NCBI GenBank assembly: GCA_017303475.1
Contig: JAFLBO010000012.1
Coordinates: 1-64,000, forward strand
Reading direction: 5' to 3'
Length of the DNA: 64,000 nt
Origin: Chitinophagales bacterium
GTDB lineage: Bacteria; Bacteroidota; Bacteroidia; Chitinophagales; Saprospiraceae
Within the stretch, counting starts at the first letter, position 1; each line of letters opens with the position of its first letter. The position numbers and the translations under genes are program-made. Shown here in pieces: positions 28,676 through 37,907 of the stretch. The notes under the pieces are model-generated. The model did not search any database and was not told where the DNA came from. It was given only the letters and a program-made list of their open reading frames with translations.

Positions 28676-29242
28676 CTAAACCAGAGAGCGCTCGCGTTTC
28701 ATGAATGCGCCAACGATGAGGCCGAACACAACACCCATGATTACGCCACCAATGAGCTGGCTGATAGCCATGAAGGTTGGGCCGGTGAACATGCCAGCCA
28801 TACCGGCTGCCATTTCCATTTGCTCTTCGCTCATGCCCTGGGCTTCCCATTGGGCATACATGGCGTCCTTCATCTGACTCTGGAAATCCGGATTGATCAC
28901 ATAGGCGTATAAGAACATGTATACCATGCTGATTGCGCCAGAAATGAGCCCCATAAATGCACTCAAGCTAATACAACGCCCGAAACTGATGAATCCGCCC
29001 AGTCGTTCGCGGTCGGTTTTAATGGCTGCAACTACGGCCCAAACCGTAATACCCAAACCTACCAGCATAAATACCCACTTGATGGCGCCGGTATCCGGCA
29101 TCGTCAGGTCGTTATTGGTCAGGTAGGCAATAAGACTCATTAAAATGCTCGAACCGCCCCAGATTGCGCCGTATTTAACAGCCAGGTCGCGGTTGGAAAC
29201 TGTGGAAGGATCCGGAATGGTTGGTTGATCAAGTGTGTCCAT
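28676..29242 (-). CDS. DUF4199 membrane protein, paralogue 2
   Basis: 188 residues. A polar N-terminus (MDTLDQPTIPDPST) precedes four membrane helices at ~30-48, ~58-76, ~92-115 and ~155-180, with a Met/Glu-rich loop before the last helix (GMSEEQMEMAAGMAG). The final helix IGGVIMGVVFGLIVGAFMKR is the family's glycine-rich signature. Paralogue of the next gene, which has a similar MDNLD start. Inner membrane, function unknown. Confidence 0.85.
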   Translation of the reverse strand: MDTLDQPTIPDPSTVSNRDLAVKYGAIWGGSSILMSLIAYLTNNDLTMPDTGAIKWVFMLVGLGITVWAVVAAIKTDRERLGGFISFGRCISLSAFMGLISGAISMVYMFLYAYVINPDFQSQMKDAMYAQWEAQGMSEEQMEMAAGMAGMFTGPTFMAISQLIGGVIMGVVFGLIVGAFMKRERSLV

Positions 29243-29274
29243 TTTGTTGTGATTTGTTTACGGAGAAAAGAGAG

Positions 29275-29622
29275 GGGGTATTGGGAGTCATTTGGGGTCA
29301 TTTATTAGTCATTTATTAGTCATTTATGGGTCATTTATTAGTCATTTAAGGGTCATTTAAGGGTCATTTATTAGTCATTTATGGGTCATTTATTAGTCAT
29401 TTATGGGTCATTAGCTCGGCTGTTTGTCATCTTGAGCGTAGCGAAAGATCTGGCTATGCTGCCAACCAAATCCAAGACATATATCATCAAATCTGTATAG
29501 AATCTGTGCGAAACCACTTAAGATAACAAAACACACTGAGCCAAGCCCCTTAAATGACCTCAAATGACCTTAAATGACCTCAAATGACCCCTAAATGTCT
29601 ATTAAATGCCCCAAAAAATGAC
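29275..29622. repeat. GGTCATTT arms around a decayed CCTGAGCGTAGCGAA module
   Basis: The left arm (29285-29412) is GGTCATTTATTAGTCATTT-type tandem repeat; the right arm (29545-29622) is AAATGACC-type. The centre holds TTTGTCATCTTGAGCGTAGC (29426-), a variant of the module at 30330 with a weak partner near 29520. The TAG stop of the next gene lies in TAGGTCATTT. Confidence 0.92.
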
Positions 29623-30174
29623 CTAACCCTTCACTTCCGGCTGCCTTTTCAGAAATGCCGCGGATATCAATCCTACGATCAAACCATAAATCAGGCCGCC
29701 GGTGAGGGCGCTTTTGAGGGTTGTGAACAGGTCGCCGGCTTTATCAAATCCTTCCAGCGCTTTATCGAGGGCATCCGGTGGCATGCTTTGACCCCAGGTT
29801 TCGATGAATTCTTCTTTCATAACACTGATCACATTCGGATCAATGAAATTCACCAACACGTAGTTCCACAAACTGGAAATCATTACGCCAATGAATACCG
29901 TCACCAAGGCAATCAGGAGGGCCTTGCCATAACTGATGTAACCACCCTCCAGCTTGTCGCGCTGGTACTTGATGGCCATGATGGCAAATGTAAACGACAC
30001 AGCAAACATAACGGTGTATAACATCGCTATTCCGCTAATCGCCATCAGATTGACGTTCAACAAATAAGTGATAATGGAAAATGCCGTCAGTGCCAGTCCG
30101 GCAAATGCGCCCTGGCGCAAGATGTTGTTCCAATCCAGTTGTTTGGAGGGAACAGTGGTGTCAAGGTTGTCCAT
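29623..30174 (-). CDS. DUF4199 membrane protein, paralogue 3
   Basis: 183 residues, four membrane helices (~20-38, ~44-68, ~82-105 and ~150-172) and a polar region DALDKALEGFDKAGDLF before the last helix. The same architecture and a similar start (MDNLDTTVPSKQ) show it is a duplicate of 28676-29242. The TAG stop is shared with the following GGTCATTT repeat. Function unknown. Confidence 0.85.
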   Translation of the reverse strand: MDNLDTTVPSKQLDWNNILRQGAFAGLALTAFSIITYLLNVNLMAISGIAMLYTVMFAVSFTFAIMAIKYQRDKLEGGYISYGKALLIALVTVFIGVMISSLWNYVLVNFIDPNVISVMKEEFIETWGQSMPPDALDKALEGFDKAGDLFTTLKSALTGGLIYGLIVGLISAAFLKRQPEVKG

Positions 30175-30267
30175 ATTTTGAGCTAACAGGTTAAAAGTTG
30201 CTCAAAAATAGATTTCCAACCTGTGCTCCCCTGCAAATCTTACGACATCCAAAGGGTTTTAAACGAC

Positions 30268-30521
30268 TAATGGACGGTAGACGGTAGACGGTAGACGGTA
30301 GACGGTGGACGGTGGCGTATCCACTGACGATTGTTTGTCACCCTGAGCGTAGCGAAGGGTCTGGCGAAGCCAGAACAGGTTGTTACTGAAAGTCTGTGTA
30401 AAATCTGCGCGAAACTATGCTTCACATTAACATCAGACCCTTCGCTACGCTCAGGGTGACAAACAATCGTCAGTGGATACGCCATCACCGTAAGCCGTCC
30501 ACCGTAAGCCGTCCACCGTCT
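30268..30521. repeat. GACGGT arms around a perfect 50-bp inverted repeat
   Basis: Outer arms: GACGGTAGACGGTAG (30270-30313) and CCGTAAGCCGTCCACC (30487-30521). Inner arms 30314-30363 and 30434-30483 are perfectly complementary over 50 bp and carry CACCCTGAGCGTAGCGAAGG, a sequence I know as a very common palindrome arm in Bacteroidota and other phyla. The array provides the stop of the M1 gene (TAGACGG). Confidence 0.97.
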
Positions 30522-33168
30522 AAAACATATCGTAATACAACTTCAACGTTGGATCCGTTTCCTTGGCTTTGATTTCGGTGAGGATGGCTTCCAACTCTGC
30601 AATTTTGGCGGCATTGCCTTTTTCGCGGTAATGATTGCGCAAATCAGCAATGGCTTTGGTGGCGCCAAAACGACGCCATTCACTGTTTTGAGGATTGAGT
30701 GAAATGGATTTGAACGTGGCCACACCATTGTCAATCAAGGCCTGATCGCCCAGTCCGAGCAAAAATTTCTGGTAGTTGTCAAAAAACGGAAACGCATTGA
30801 ACCCGTCTGCCTTTGGCAGTTTTTGCTCAAAAAAAGCGAGGTTTTCGCGACTTGGCTGCTCGGCATACAGTTCCGTAAGCACTGGCGTAAAGGCATCGCT
30901 TTCATCGTTTTGCAAGGTTTTGGAAGCCTCGCGGGCAGCCGCCGGGTCAATTTTTTGCATGGCAGAAAGTGCCGCGCTTACCACACTGTATGCCTGATCC
31001 GAGCCCATGTTTTTCTGGAAAACGGGAAGGTACTGCTTGTCGCCGGTGCTGCTCAAAATATTGATCGCTGCTACACGTACACCGGGTTCGGCATCAGTTT
31101 CTGCCAGTTTAGCAATGGTTGGCAGAGCTGCCGGGCTGCCCACACCTTCCGCCATCAATGCCTGCTGACGAATACCAAAGTACTTATCTGACAGAGCTTC
31201 TGTAAAGACCGCGTTAGTAAGGTCTGTTGGTTCTGCCTGCAATGCTTCCAGCGCCTCATACCGATCCCGGAACAACGGCGCATTGCGGTACATAAATGCC
31301 CATTCTTCAGCGGTGTGGTGGTCGTTTTTCTGACACAGGAGCGTTTTCGTTGCGTCGAAATTGATGAGGGCCGGTTTGGAAGCACAGTCAAACGTAAAGG
31401 TTTGCTGGCGCTGGGTCATGCGCACGTTTTCGCGGCGCACCTTGCCCGCAGCCTCGTAAATATCAATGCTCAAAGGAAGCTCAAATACTCGCGCCACATC
31501 TGCTCCTTCCTGAGCCTGAGTTACCGTAACGGTGGCTTTTTTAGTTGTCTCATCCCAACCATAATCAATGTCCATTTGCGGATGCCCTGAACCAAAATAC
31601 CATTGGTTGAAGAACCAGTTCAAATCCTGACCGGTTACGTCCTCAAATGCCAGGCGCAGCTCGTGGGCTTCCACATCGGTGTATTCGTTGCGTTTCAGGT
31701 AGCGGTTCAGCGCTGCAAAAAATGCCTCGTCGCCCACCAACTGACGCAGCATATGCAACACACAGCCGCCCTTGTTGTAGGAATGCGCGTCGAACATATC
31801 CTCACGGTTGTTGTACCCAAAATGAATCAATGGGTGACCACCATCGCCGGCAGAGTAGTAATAACCCTGCTGTTCTACCATCAGGTGCTCATCGGCCGCA
31901 TCGCGACCGTGTTTGTGCTCAATCCAGAGGTACTCCGAGTAGTTGGCAAAACCTTCGTTCATGGTGAGGTTGGCCCAGCTTTCGGTGGTTACCAGATCGC
32001 CAAACCAGTGGTGGAACATTTCGTGGGCCACTACCTTTTCGTTGGTCATGTGGTCGTCCAGCAATTCCCGTTTGGTTTTTTGCATGAAATCCCCGAAAAT
32101 CACCGCCGTGGTATTTTCCATAGCGCCACTCACATAATCGCGCACGATGATCTGTGAAAATTTCTGCCATGGATAGGCGTATCCCAGTTTATTGGAGAAA
32201 AACTCCAGCATTTCGGTGGTGTATGGGTAGATATCCCGGGCATGTGCCTCGAATTTTGGCTCTACGTAGTAATCTACGTCAATGCCGCGCCATTTGTCTT
32301 TCACCACCGCAAAATCGCCAACGGCCATCATAAACAGGTATGGCGCGTGTGGCTTATCCATTTTCCAATAATCGGTGCGGGTACCGTCGGCGTTCTTTTT
32401 GGACGACACCAGCACACCGTTCGACAAGGTTTTGTACTTATCAGCCACAGTGATGTACATTTCCTGGGTGCAGCGCTCGTTGGGTTTGTCTACCGTTGGC
32501 ATCCAGAACGAGTTGCTTTCTGTTTCGCCCTGGGTCCAGATCTGCATGGGCTTTTCTTTATCGGCGCCGTCGGGGTTGATAAAGTACAGTCCTTTATCGC
32601 TGGTAATGGCCGCGCTGCCGCCGTAGGTCTCGCGTTCGTCAGGTTTGGCGGTGTAGGCAATGGTTATTTTGAATTCCTCGTTGCGGGTGTACGCGCGTCC
32701 GAGCTGGATAGTGAGTTGTTCGTTGTTGTATTCCCGTTTCAGCTCATCTGTTTTGCCCTCGAAGGTAACAGACTGGATATCGAAATTTTTGGCATCGAGC
32801 GTCACTTTATCGGTGGCATAAAACCACGGACGCATGGTAAGGGTAGCCTTACCGTTGGCGCGCTTTTTAGTCCAATCAAAAGAAATATCCACTTTGGTGT
32901 GGATCAGATCCACCTCAAACGTATGCGAGGCATTGTAAGGACGCAGCGAATCCTGGTTGTAGGAGCTCTGCGGCTCCACCACAATATCATCCAGCACATT
33001 GTATTCCAAAGGTTCTTCCTCCTCGTTCATGCCGGGTTTGTTCAGGGTATCCCAGGCAGGTTCCGGAGCTTTGGAAGGGTTTCCGGAAATTTTGGGCGCG
33101 TTTTTAGGCGTGCAGGAAATGATAAGGGTTAAAACGGCAACAAGGACCGTGTACAGAAGTGAGCGCAT
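30520..33168 (-). CDS. M1 family aminopeptidase, lipoprotein
   Basis: Zinc aminopeptidase of 882 residues. The N-terminal signal peptide ends in a lipobox (LIISC), so it is anchored to a membrane, probably the outer one. The exopeptidase motif GAMEN (~360) and the zinc site HEMFH with a second-ligand NEGFANY (~425-455) are intact. The C-terminal ~330 residues are a HEAT-like helical domain. It likely degrades peptides in the periplasm. ATG 33168 is preferred: the frame further upstream translates a TTTGAGTTTTCGAGTG repeat into a spurious Lys/His/Thr tail. The stop codon TAG comes from the downstream repeat. Confidence 0.95.
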   Translation of the reverse strand: MRSLLYTVLVAVLTLIISCTPKNAPKISGNPSKAPEPAWDTLNKPGMNEEEEPLEYNVLDDIVVEPQSSYNQDSLRPYNASHTFEVDLIHTKVDISFDWTKKRANGKATLTMRPWFYATDKVTLDAKNFDIQSVTFEGKTDELKREYNNEQLTIQLGRAYTRNEEFKITIAYTAKPDERETYGGSAAITSDKGLYFINPDGADKEKPMQIWTQGETESNSFWMPTVDKPNERCTQEMYITVADKYKTLSNGVLVSSKKNADGTRTDYWKMDKPHAPYLFMMAVGDFAVVKDKWRGIDVDYYVEPKFEAHARDIYPYTTEMLEFFSNKLGYAYPWQKFSQIIVRDYVSGAMENTTAVIFGDFMQKTKRELLDDHMTNEKVVAHEMFHHWFGDLVTTESWANLTMNEGFANYSEYLWIEHKHGRDAADEHLMVEQQGYYYSAGDGGHPLIHFGYNNREDMFDAHSYNKGGCVLHMLRQLVGDEAFFAALNRYLKRNEYTDVEAHELRLAFEDVTGQDLNWFFNQWYFGSGHPQMDIDYGWDETTKKATVTVTQAQEGADVARVFELPLSIDIYEAAGKVRRENVRMTQRQQTFTFDCASKPALINFDATKTLLCQKNDHHTAEEWAFMYRNAPLFRDRYEALEALQAEPTDLTNAVFTEALSDKYFGIRQQALMAEGVGSPAALPTIAKLAETDAEPGVRVAAINILSSTGDKQYLPVFQKNMGSDQAYSVVSAALSAMQKIDPAAAREASKTLQNDESDAFTPVLTELYAEQPSRENLAFFEQKLPKADGFNAFPFFDNYQKFLLGLGDQALIDNGVATFKSISLNPQNSEWRRFGATKAIADLRNHYREKGNAAKIAELEAILTEIKAKETDPTLKLYYDMF

Positions 33169-33174
33169 ATGTGT

Positions 33175-33365
33175 ATTTGAGTGCTTGAGTTTTTGAGTGT
33201 TTGAGTTTTCGAGTGTTTGAGTTTTCGAGTGTTTGAGTTTTCGAGTTGGCGTTCGGCTGGAGGTTAGCACGTGTATTGTCGGGGTGACTGCAGTCACTCA
33301 GACAATACAACTTCGGGCCTTAGTGCCTTCGCGCCTTGGTGTCATCGCACCTTAGTGCCTTATGA
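33175..33365. repeat. Mixed repeats in a divergent promoter region
   Basis: Three parts: 33181-33250, a 16-base tandem unit GAGTGTTTGAGTTTTC; 33273-33308, palindrome with GGGGTGACTGCAGTCACT core, 16 of 18 pairs; 33315-33365, CTTAGTGCCTTCGCGCCTTG units. This is a divergent gap, unlike most repeat loci in this window. Confidence 0.9.
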
Positions 33366-33542
33366 CCACCTGGCGCCTTTTACCAGCACAAAGTTACCCT
33401 GGCTGCTGGTAATCCATACAGATTTCGGCCAAAGGCGCTGTTTAACGTTGAATTGGTTGTTTCATTGGGTGGAACAAACGGATTTTGAGCAAGTTTTAGA
33501 AAATTCGTTTTTCCTTTGTCAAAATGAAACCAGACTCAACCC

Positions 33543-35597
33543 ATGTCGAAAAAAACTAAAAACGTAAAAACCTCAGCACCCGCTGCCGCGCCCAAAACCT
33601 CATTCCAAATTCCCGATATAGCCATATTGGGCGGTGTGCTGGTGCTCACCTTTTTGGTATTTTCCAATACGCTCAGCGCCGGATTTGTGAACTGGGACGA
33701 CCATGGCTACCTGTGGTTGAACCCTATGGTAAAACCCCTGGGCAGTATTGACCTGGCGCAGATCTTTACCGGGCATACCCACGGCAACTACTCGCCGCTG
33801 GTAATCCTGACCTATTGTTTTGAACACAGCTTCGACACCATCGTGAAGCCGGGCGAAATGGCGGTAGAGAATTTTCAGCCGTTTTTATACCATTTAGACA
33901 ATGTGTTGCTGCACCTGGGCGCTACCGCCATGGCTTTTTTCTTCCTGCGCGCCCTTGGCCTGAAAGGCTGGGGACTGGCGCTGGCAACCGCCCTGTTTGG
34001 CATTCACCCCATGCGTTCCGAAAGTGTGGCCTGGGTAACGGAGCGCAAAGACGTGCTGTACGGACTCTTTTACATTGCGGCCTTGCATACCTATTGGAAA
34101 TACGCCCAAAACACCCAAACCAAACATTACCTGCTCACGCTGCTTTTCGGACTACTGGCCCTGTTTTCCAAAATTCAGGCGGTATCCCTGCCATTGTCCA
34201 TGCTGGCGCTTGATTGGCTGGCGGGTCGCGACTGGAAAGGCATGAAAATATGGCTGGAAAAGGCACCGTTTTTTGCTCTTTCCTTAGTTTTTGGTCTGGT
34301 AGGCATTCATTTTCTGGGTGAAGCAGAGGGATTGAAAGACACAGGGTATCCCATGACAGAGCGTTTCTTTTTTGCCACCGCTTCTTTGTGGAATTATCTG
34401 GAAAAATTCCTGTTTCCGGTGAATTTGTCGGCCTATTACCCATATCCAACAACCGGCAATTTGCCGAAGTTTTTCTACATCACGCCTTTGTTGCTGGCCA
34501 TCATTGTATGGCTAATTTGGGAACGCCGGAAATCAAATACCGCGCTGGCGTTTGGTTTTGTGTTTTTCCTGGTCAACATCATGTTCGTATTGCAGTTCAA
34601 AGGGGCCGGTAAAGCGTTTATGGTGGATCGTTTTACCTATATTCCCTATCTGGGACTGTTTTACATCATGGGTAAAATGTATTCCGATATAGAAAGTGGA
34701 GAACGGGGAAAAGGGTTGCGCCCTTTACTGCCCTACCTGGCGGCCGGGTTTGTGGCGGTTTGTTCGGTGCTCACTTTTATGCAAAACACCCATTGGCAAT
34801 CCAGCATTGCGCTGTGGGAAAACAACACCGCCAAACACCCGAACGATGCGCTAAGCTGGTCGAACCTGGGTCTGGCGTACGATGCCATGGAGAATTACGA
34901 AGAATCTGCCAAGGCGTATGCGCAGGCCATCAAGGTAGATCCGGGCTTTTTTGATGCCAATTTCAACATGGCGGTGGCTTGCAACCGGATGAAGCGGTAT
35001 GACGACGCCATACAGATGTTCACCCGGGCCACGGAGCTCAAGCCGGATTTTGCCGAATCCTGGTACGGGCGTGCACAGGTGTACCTCACTAAAGGCGAAT
35101 ACGCCAAAGCCATAGCGGATGTAGAAAAATACGCCCAGTTAGCACCCAATGCCGAAACTGACCGCATACAAGCCACCATTGGTATGGCTTACGCGGGCGC
35201 GGGTCAGCACGAGCGCGCACTGGAGGCTTTTGATAAAGCCATACAGGCCAAGGCAGATCCGGAACATTATTTCCGCAAAGGCAACTCACTGGCGCCGCTT
35301 GGGCGCATGAACGAGGCCATTGCCGCCTACGATGCCGCGCTGAAAATCAAGCCGGATTATCCGGATGCGGTGAACAACAAAGGCAATGCCTATGCCAGCA
35401 TAGGCAAATTTCAGGAAGCTATTGCCATGTTTGACAAAGCCATACAGCTCAAGCCTGATGCCCCCAACTACCGCTGCAACCGCGGCATGGCCAAAAATGC
35501 CTCCGGCGACCGCTCCGGCGCCTGCGCCGACTGGCAACAAGCTGCGCAGGTGGGTTATGCGCCGGCCCAGGCGTTGTTGGCGCAGTTTTGTAAGTAG
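33543..35597 (+). CDS. TMTC-like membrane protein with C-terminal TPR repeats
   Basis: 684 residues. The N-terminal ~415 residues have about ten helices. The first loop has NWDDHGYLW, the Asp-Asp pair expected of GT-C enzymes, and HPMRSESVAWVTERKDVLYG matches the TMTC/O-mannosyltransferase pattern. The remainder (~440-680) is at least six TPR units (SNLGLAYDAMENYEESAKAY, NMAVACNRMKRYDDAIQMF, ...). It probably transfers sugar to proteins in the periplasm, as related proteins do with mannose; the substrate is unknown. A start ATG at 33543 is preceded by TTCCTTTG, a weak -7 match. Confidence 0.85.
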   Translation: MSKKTKNVKTSAPAAAPKTSFQIPDIAILGGVLVLTFLVFSNTLSAGFVNWDDHGYLWLNPMVKPLGSIDLAQIFTGHTHGNYSPLVILTYCFEHSFDTIVKPGEMAVENFQPFLYHLDNVLLHLGATAMAFFFLRALGLKGWGLALATALFGIHPMRSESVAWVTERKDVLYGLFYIAALHTYWKYAQNTQTKHYLLTLLFGLLALFSKIQAVSLPLSMLALDWLAGRDWKGMKIWLEKAPFFALSLVFGLVGIHFLGEAEGLKDTGYPMTERFFFATASLWNYLEKFLFPVNLSAYYPYPTTGNLPKFFYITPLLLAIIVWLIWERRKSNTALAFGFVFFLVNIMFVLQFKGAGKAFMVDRFTYIPYLGLFYIMGKMYSDIESGERGKGLRPLLPYLAAGFVAVCSVLTFMQNTHWQSSIALWENNTAKHPNDALSWSNLGLAYDAMENYEESAKAYAQAIKVDPGFFDANFNMAVACNRMKRYDDAIQMFTRATELKPDFAESWYGRAQVYLTKGEYAKAIADVEKYAQLAPNAETDRIQATIGMAYAGAGQHERALEAFDKAIQAKADPEHYFRKGNSLAPLGRMNEAIAAYDAALKIKPDYPDAVNNKGNAYASIGKFQEAIAMFDKAIQLKPDAPNYRCNRGMAKNASGDRSGACADWQQAAQVGYAPAQALLAQFCK

Positions 35598-35605
35598 GGG
35601 TCCCG

Positions 35606-35670
35606 TACCGGCGGGTTCAGCCGCCGCTGTGTTTAGTGTCGGGGCGACTATAGTCACCCCGACACTAAAC
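35606..35670. repeat. Palindrome with GGGGCGACTATAGTCACCCC core
   Basis: 35631-35670 is a 40-base palindrome with one mismatch and no loop (arm starts GTTTAGTGTCGGGG). It is preceded by a CGGCGGGTTCAGCCGCCG hairpin at 35608. Member of the family at 33273, 42623 and 60403. Confidence 0.93.
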
Positions 35671-35813
35671 AGCAGTTCGAACCGGAATGGCATTCCAGGC
35701 AGCAGGCTTTTTACCTTTAAATACCGCTACTTTACCTAAAAACCACCAACTCGACCGTTGGATATTTTGCTGGCACATCGGAGCGTGCCGGAGCGTATGA
35801 AAGGTGACTGATT

Positions 35814-35843
35814 TTTGTTTTTGCCATATTTCGCTTACTTTTG
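35814..35843 (+). promoter_or_regulatory. Promoter of the MNT-HEPN operon
   Basis: -33 element TTTG (35814-35817) and -7 box TACTTTTG (35836-35843) with 18 bases between them. The ATG at 35851 is only seven bases downstream, so the mRNA is probably leaderless or nearly so. Confidence 0.6.
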
Positions 35844-35850
35844 TCAAACT

Positions 35851-36180
35851 ATGACCATCCAGGCCAATATTTCCTCAAGTGTTCTCCTTGAAAAAATAAA
35901 GGAATATGTGCACGAGATTGCCCCGGGCGCTGAGGTGATTTTATTTGGTTCACGTGCGCGCGGCGATGCAAAAGTCGATTCAGACTGGGATATTCTCATT
36001 TTGACAGACAAGCCGGCCAACCTGAAAGATGAGCAAGTATTCCGGCATAAGCTATTTGAATTGGAGTTGTTGTATGGGCAATCTATTTCTGTATTTGTTT
36101 ATTCAAAGGAAGACTGGAACCATAAGCATGTATCTACCCCCTTGTATCACCATATAAAAATGGAAGGTATCGTTATATGA
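35851..36180 (+). CDS. MNT-type nucleotidyltransferase (antitoxin)
   Basis: Protein of 109 residues of the minimal nucleotidyltransferase family (MntA). The active-site motif GS-x10-D-x-D is complete: GSRARGDAK ... SDWDI at ~32-46. In characterised MntA-HepT systems the enzyme adds AMP to the HEPN toxin and silences it. The next gene overlaps by 4 bases (ATGA), the usual coupling. ATG 35851 is supported by the promoter directly upstream. Together with the HEPN and PtuAB genes it makes a defence cluster. Confidence 0.9.
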   Translation: MTIQANISSSVLLEKIKEYVHEIAPGAEVILFGSRARGDAKVDSDWDILILTDKPANLKDEQVFRHKLFELELLYGQSISVFVYSKEDWNHKHVSTPLYHHIKMEGIVI

Positions 36181-36566
36181 CCCCAGCGGACAGAGATGCC
36201 TATTCAAAGTACCGGCTAGAAAAAGCCTGGGAAGCCTATAGTGCAGCAGAAGTGCTCATTGCTAATCAACAATGGAACGCTGCTGTGAACAGGTTATATT
36301 ATGCAATTTATTATAGTGTTAGCGGTGTTCTGGCTAAAAAAGGTATAGATTCAAAAACACATGCCGGAACAAAAACTCAATTCTTGCCTCATTTCATTAA
36401 ACCGGGAACTATCGATATCAGGTTCGGTAAGTTATATGCAGATCTTTTCGACTGGCGCCAGAGAGGTGACTATGGTGATTTTTTTGACTTCAATCAGGAA
36501 GATGTATTACCCATTTTACAACCTACTCGTGAAATGCTGGAAGTAATAGCAACTGAAGCAAAATAA
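36177..36566 (+). CDS. HEPN-domain protein (probable toxin)
   Basis: 129 residues, all-helical HEPN fold: EKAWEAYSAAEVLIANQQWN, NRLYYAIYYSVSGVL and FDWRQRGDYGDFFDF. Many HEPN RNases need a R-x4-6-H motif. Here the conserved position has Tyr (RLYYAIYYS) in place of His, so the usual RNase centre seems incomplete; R and DY of the last motif are retained. It may be a non-nuclease or degraded toxin, or a subtype using other residues. Partner: the upstream MNT protein. About 85 bases separate it from ptuA. Confidence 0.85.
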   Translation: MTPADRDAYSKYRLEKAWEAYSAAEVLIANQQWNAAVNRLYYAIYYSVSGVLAKKGIDSKTHAGTKTQFLPHFIKPGTIDIRFGKLYADLFDWRQRGDYGDFFDFNQEDVLPILQPTREMLEVIATEAK

Positions 36567-36626
36567 TTACCACCCACAACTTGCATTTACCCAACCCCAC
36601 AACCCAACAAAATACACCAAACACCG

Positions 36627-36634
36627 TATCTTCG
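36627..36634 (+). promoter_or_regulatory. Possible -7 box TATCTTCG for the PtuAB operon
   Basis: One mismatch from TAnnTTTG; 17 bases upstream of the ATPase ATG. No clear -33 element. Confidence 0.35.
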
Positions 36635-36651
36635 TACCAAATTAGCGCAAT

Positions 36652-37905
36652 ATGTTTCTCAAGGAGATCCGGCTGAAAAACTTCAAGTGCATTACCGATT
36701 TGTCGTTATCCTTTGAAAAAAGTGATGCCGACATCCGGAAATGGACGATTATTCTGGGGGAAAATGGCACCGGCAAGAGCAATCTGCTGAAAGCCATTGC
36801 CCTCATTACCAGCGGGAGCAATGCACTGGGCGAGTTGCTGGGAAGTACGGATAGCTGGATTAGAAACAACGAGCCATTTTGCACCATTGAGGCCGTTTTG
36901 CAAACCAAAAAAGGGGAAGAACGCCCCATCACCCTGCAATTCAACCGCGGTGATCACCTGTCTAATATCATTTCCAACAACCGCGAATCCCTTCAACTGA
37001 TAGACGAAGCGCTGGAATACACCGAGCGCACCTATTTCGTGGTGGCATACGGGGCCAGCAGACGACTATCCGGCGATGCCATGGGCAGTTTTGAAAAATC
37101 ACGCAGCCATAGATTCGGGAGTGTGCGCAATCTTTTTGACGGCAATGCCTCGCTCAATCCGCTCACAGCCTGGGTGATAGACCTGGATTATCGAATGGGC
37201 AATGAAGGATTGTCGGTAGTGGCCACTGCGCTGAATGATTTTCTTCCGGGCATTACGTTTTCCCATATAGATAAAGAACGAAAACAGCTTTTTTTCCATA
37301 CCGTGGATGGCGCAGTGCCCCTGGAACAACTCAGCGACGGTTATCAAAACATGGCCGCCTGGATAGGCGATTTATTGTATCGCATTACCGAAACATTCAA
37401 GGATTACAAAGAGCCCATGAAGGCCCGCGGACTGCTGCTGATTGATGAGGTGGATTTACACCTGCACCCCAAGTGGCAGCGCCGGTTGATTGATTTTATT
37501 GGGCAAAAACTGCCTAATTTCCAGGTTATTGCCACCACACACTCGCCCCTCACGGCACAACAGGCCGATGCTGGCGAACTCTATGCCCTGCGCCGGAACA
37601 ATAACGGATTTATAGAACTATTGCCGTTTGTTGGCGCGCCCCGACAACTGCTGGTAAATCAATTGCTCATGTCGCCAGTGTTTGGCCTGGAAACCGATGA
37701 AAGTCTGGAGGTACAAAAAGCAAAAGAAATCTATAACAAGCATAAAGCCGGCACAGGAAAAACCAATGCAGTAAGTAAAAAAGAACTCGAATCTGCTAAA
37801 AAAGTATTGGACGAAAAACTACCTACCCGGAACCTGGCCCTGGCCAGCAAAAAGGAAATAGCGCTCCTGGAAAAACTGGAGAAAAAACTTAATATATCTG
37901 AATAG
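36652..37905 (+). CDS. PtuA-like AAA/ABC ATPase (Septu-type defence)
   Basis: 417 residues. Walker A GENGTGKSN (~36-44), an ABC-type signature region EQLSDGYQNMAAW (~225), Walker B RGLLLIDEVDLHLHP (~265) and an H-loop ATTHSPLTAQQ (~290) match OLD/SMC-like ATPases of anti-phage systems. A Lys-rich C-terminal tail (EIALLEKLEKKLN) is present. The next gene is an HNH nuclease starting two bases after the stop, the PtuA-PtuB arrangement. No reverse transcriptase or retron RNA is seen nearby, so it is a stand-alone pair, not a retron. Confidence 0.85.
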   Translation: MFLKEIRLKNFKCITDLSLSFEKSDADIRKWTIILGENGTGKSNLLKAIALITSGSNALGELLGSTDSWIRNNEPFCTIEAVLQTKKGEERPITLQFNRGDHLSNIISNNRESLQLIDEALEYTERTYFVVAYGASRRLSGDAMGSFEKSRSHRFGSVRNLFDGNASLNPLTAWVIDLDYRMGNEGLSVVATALNDFLPGITFSHIDKERKQLFFHTVDGAVPLEQLSDGYQNMAAWIGDLLYRITETFKDYKEPMKARGLLLIDEVDLHLHPKWQRRLIDFIGQKLPNFQVIATTHSPLTAQQADAGELYALRRNNNGFIELLPFVGAPRQLLVNQLLMSPVFGLETDESLEVQKAKEIYNKHKAGTGKTNAVSKKELESAKKVLDEKLPTRNLALASKKEIALLEKLEKKLNISE

Positions 37906-37907
37906 TT

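Noticed and set aside
30267..30488. Small open frame through the 50-bp palindrome
   Set aside because: The peptide is a translation of the common CACCCTGAGCGTAGCGAAGG repeat and not a gene.
33169..33297. N-terminal extension of the M1 aminopeptidase
   Set aside because: The codons are a translation of the TTTGAGTTTTCGAGTG tandem repeat and would put 43 residues before the lipoprotein signal.
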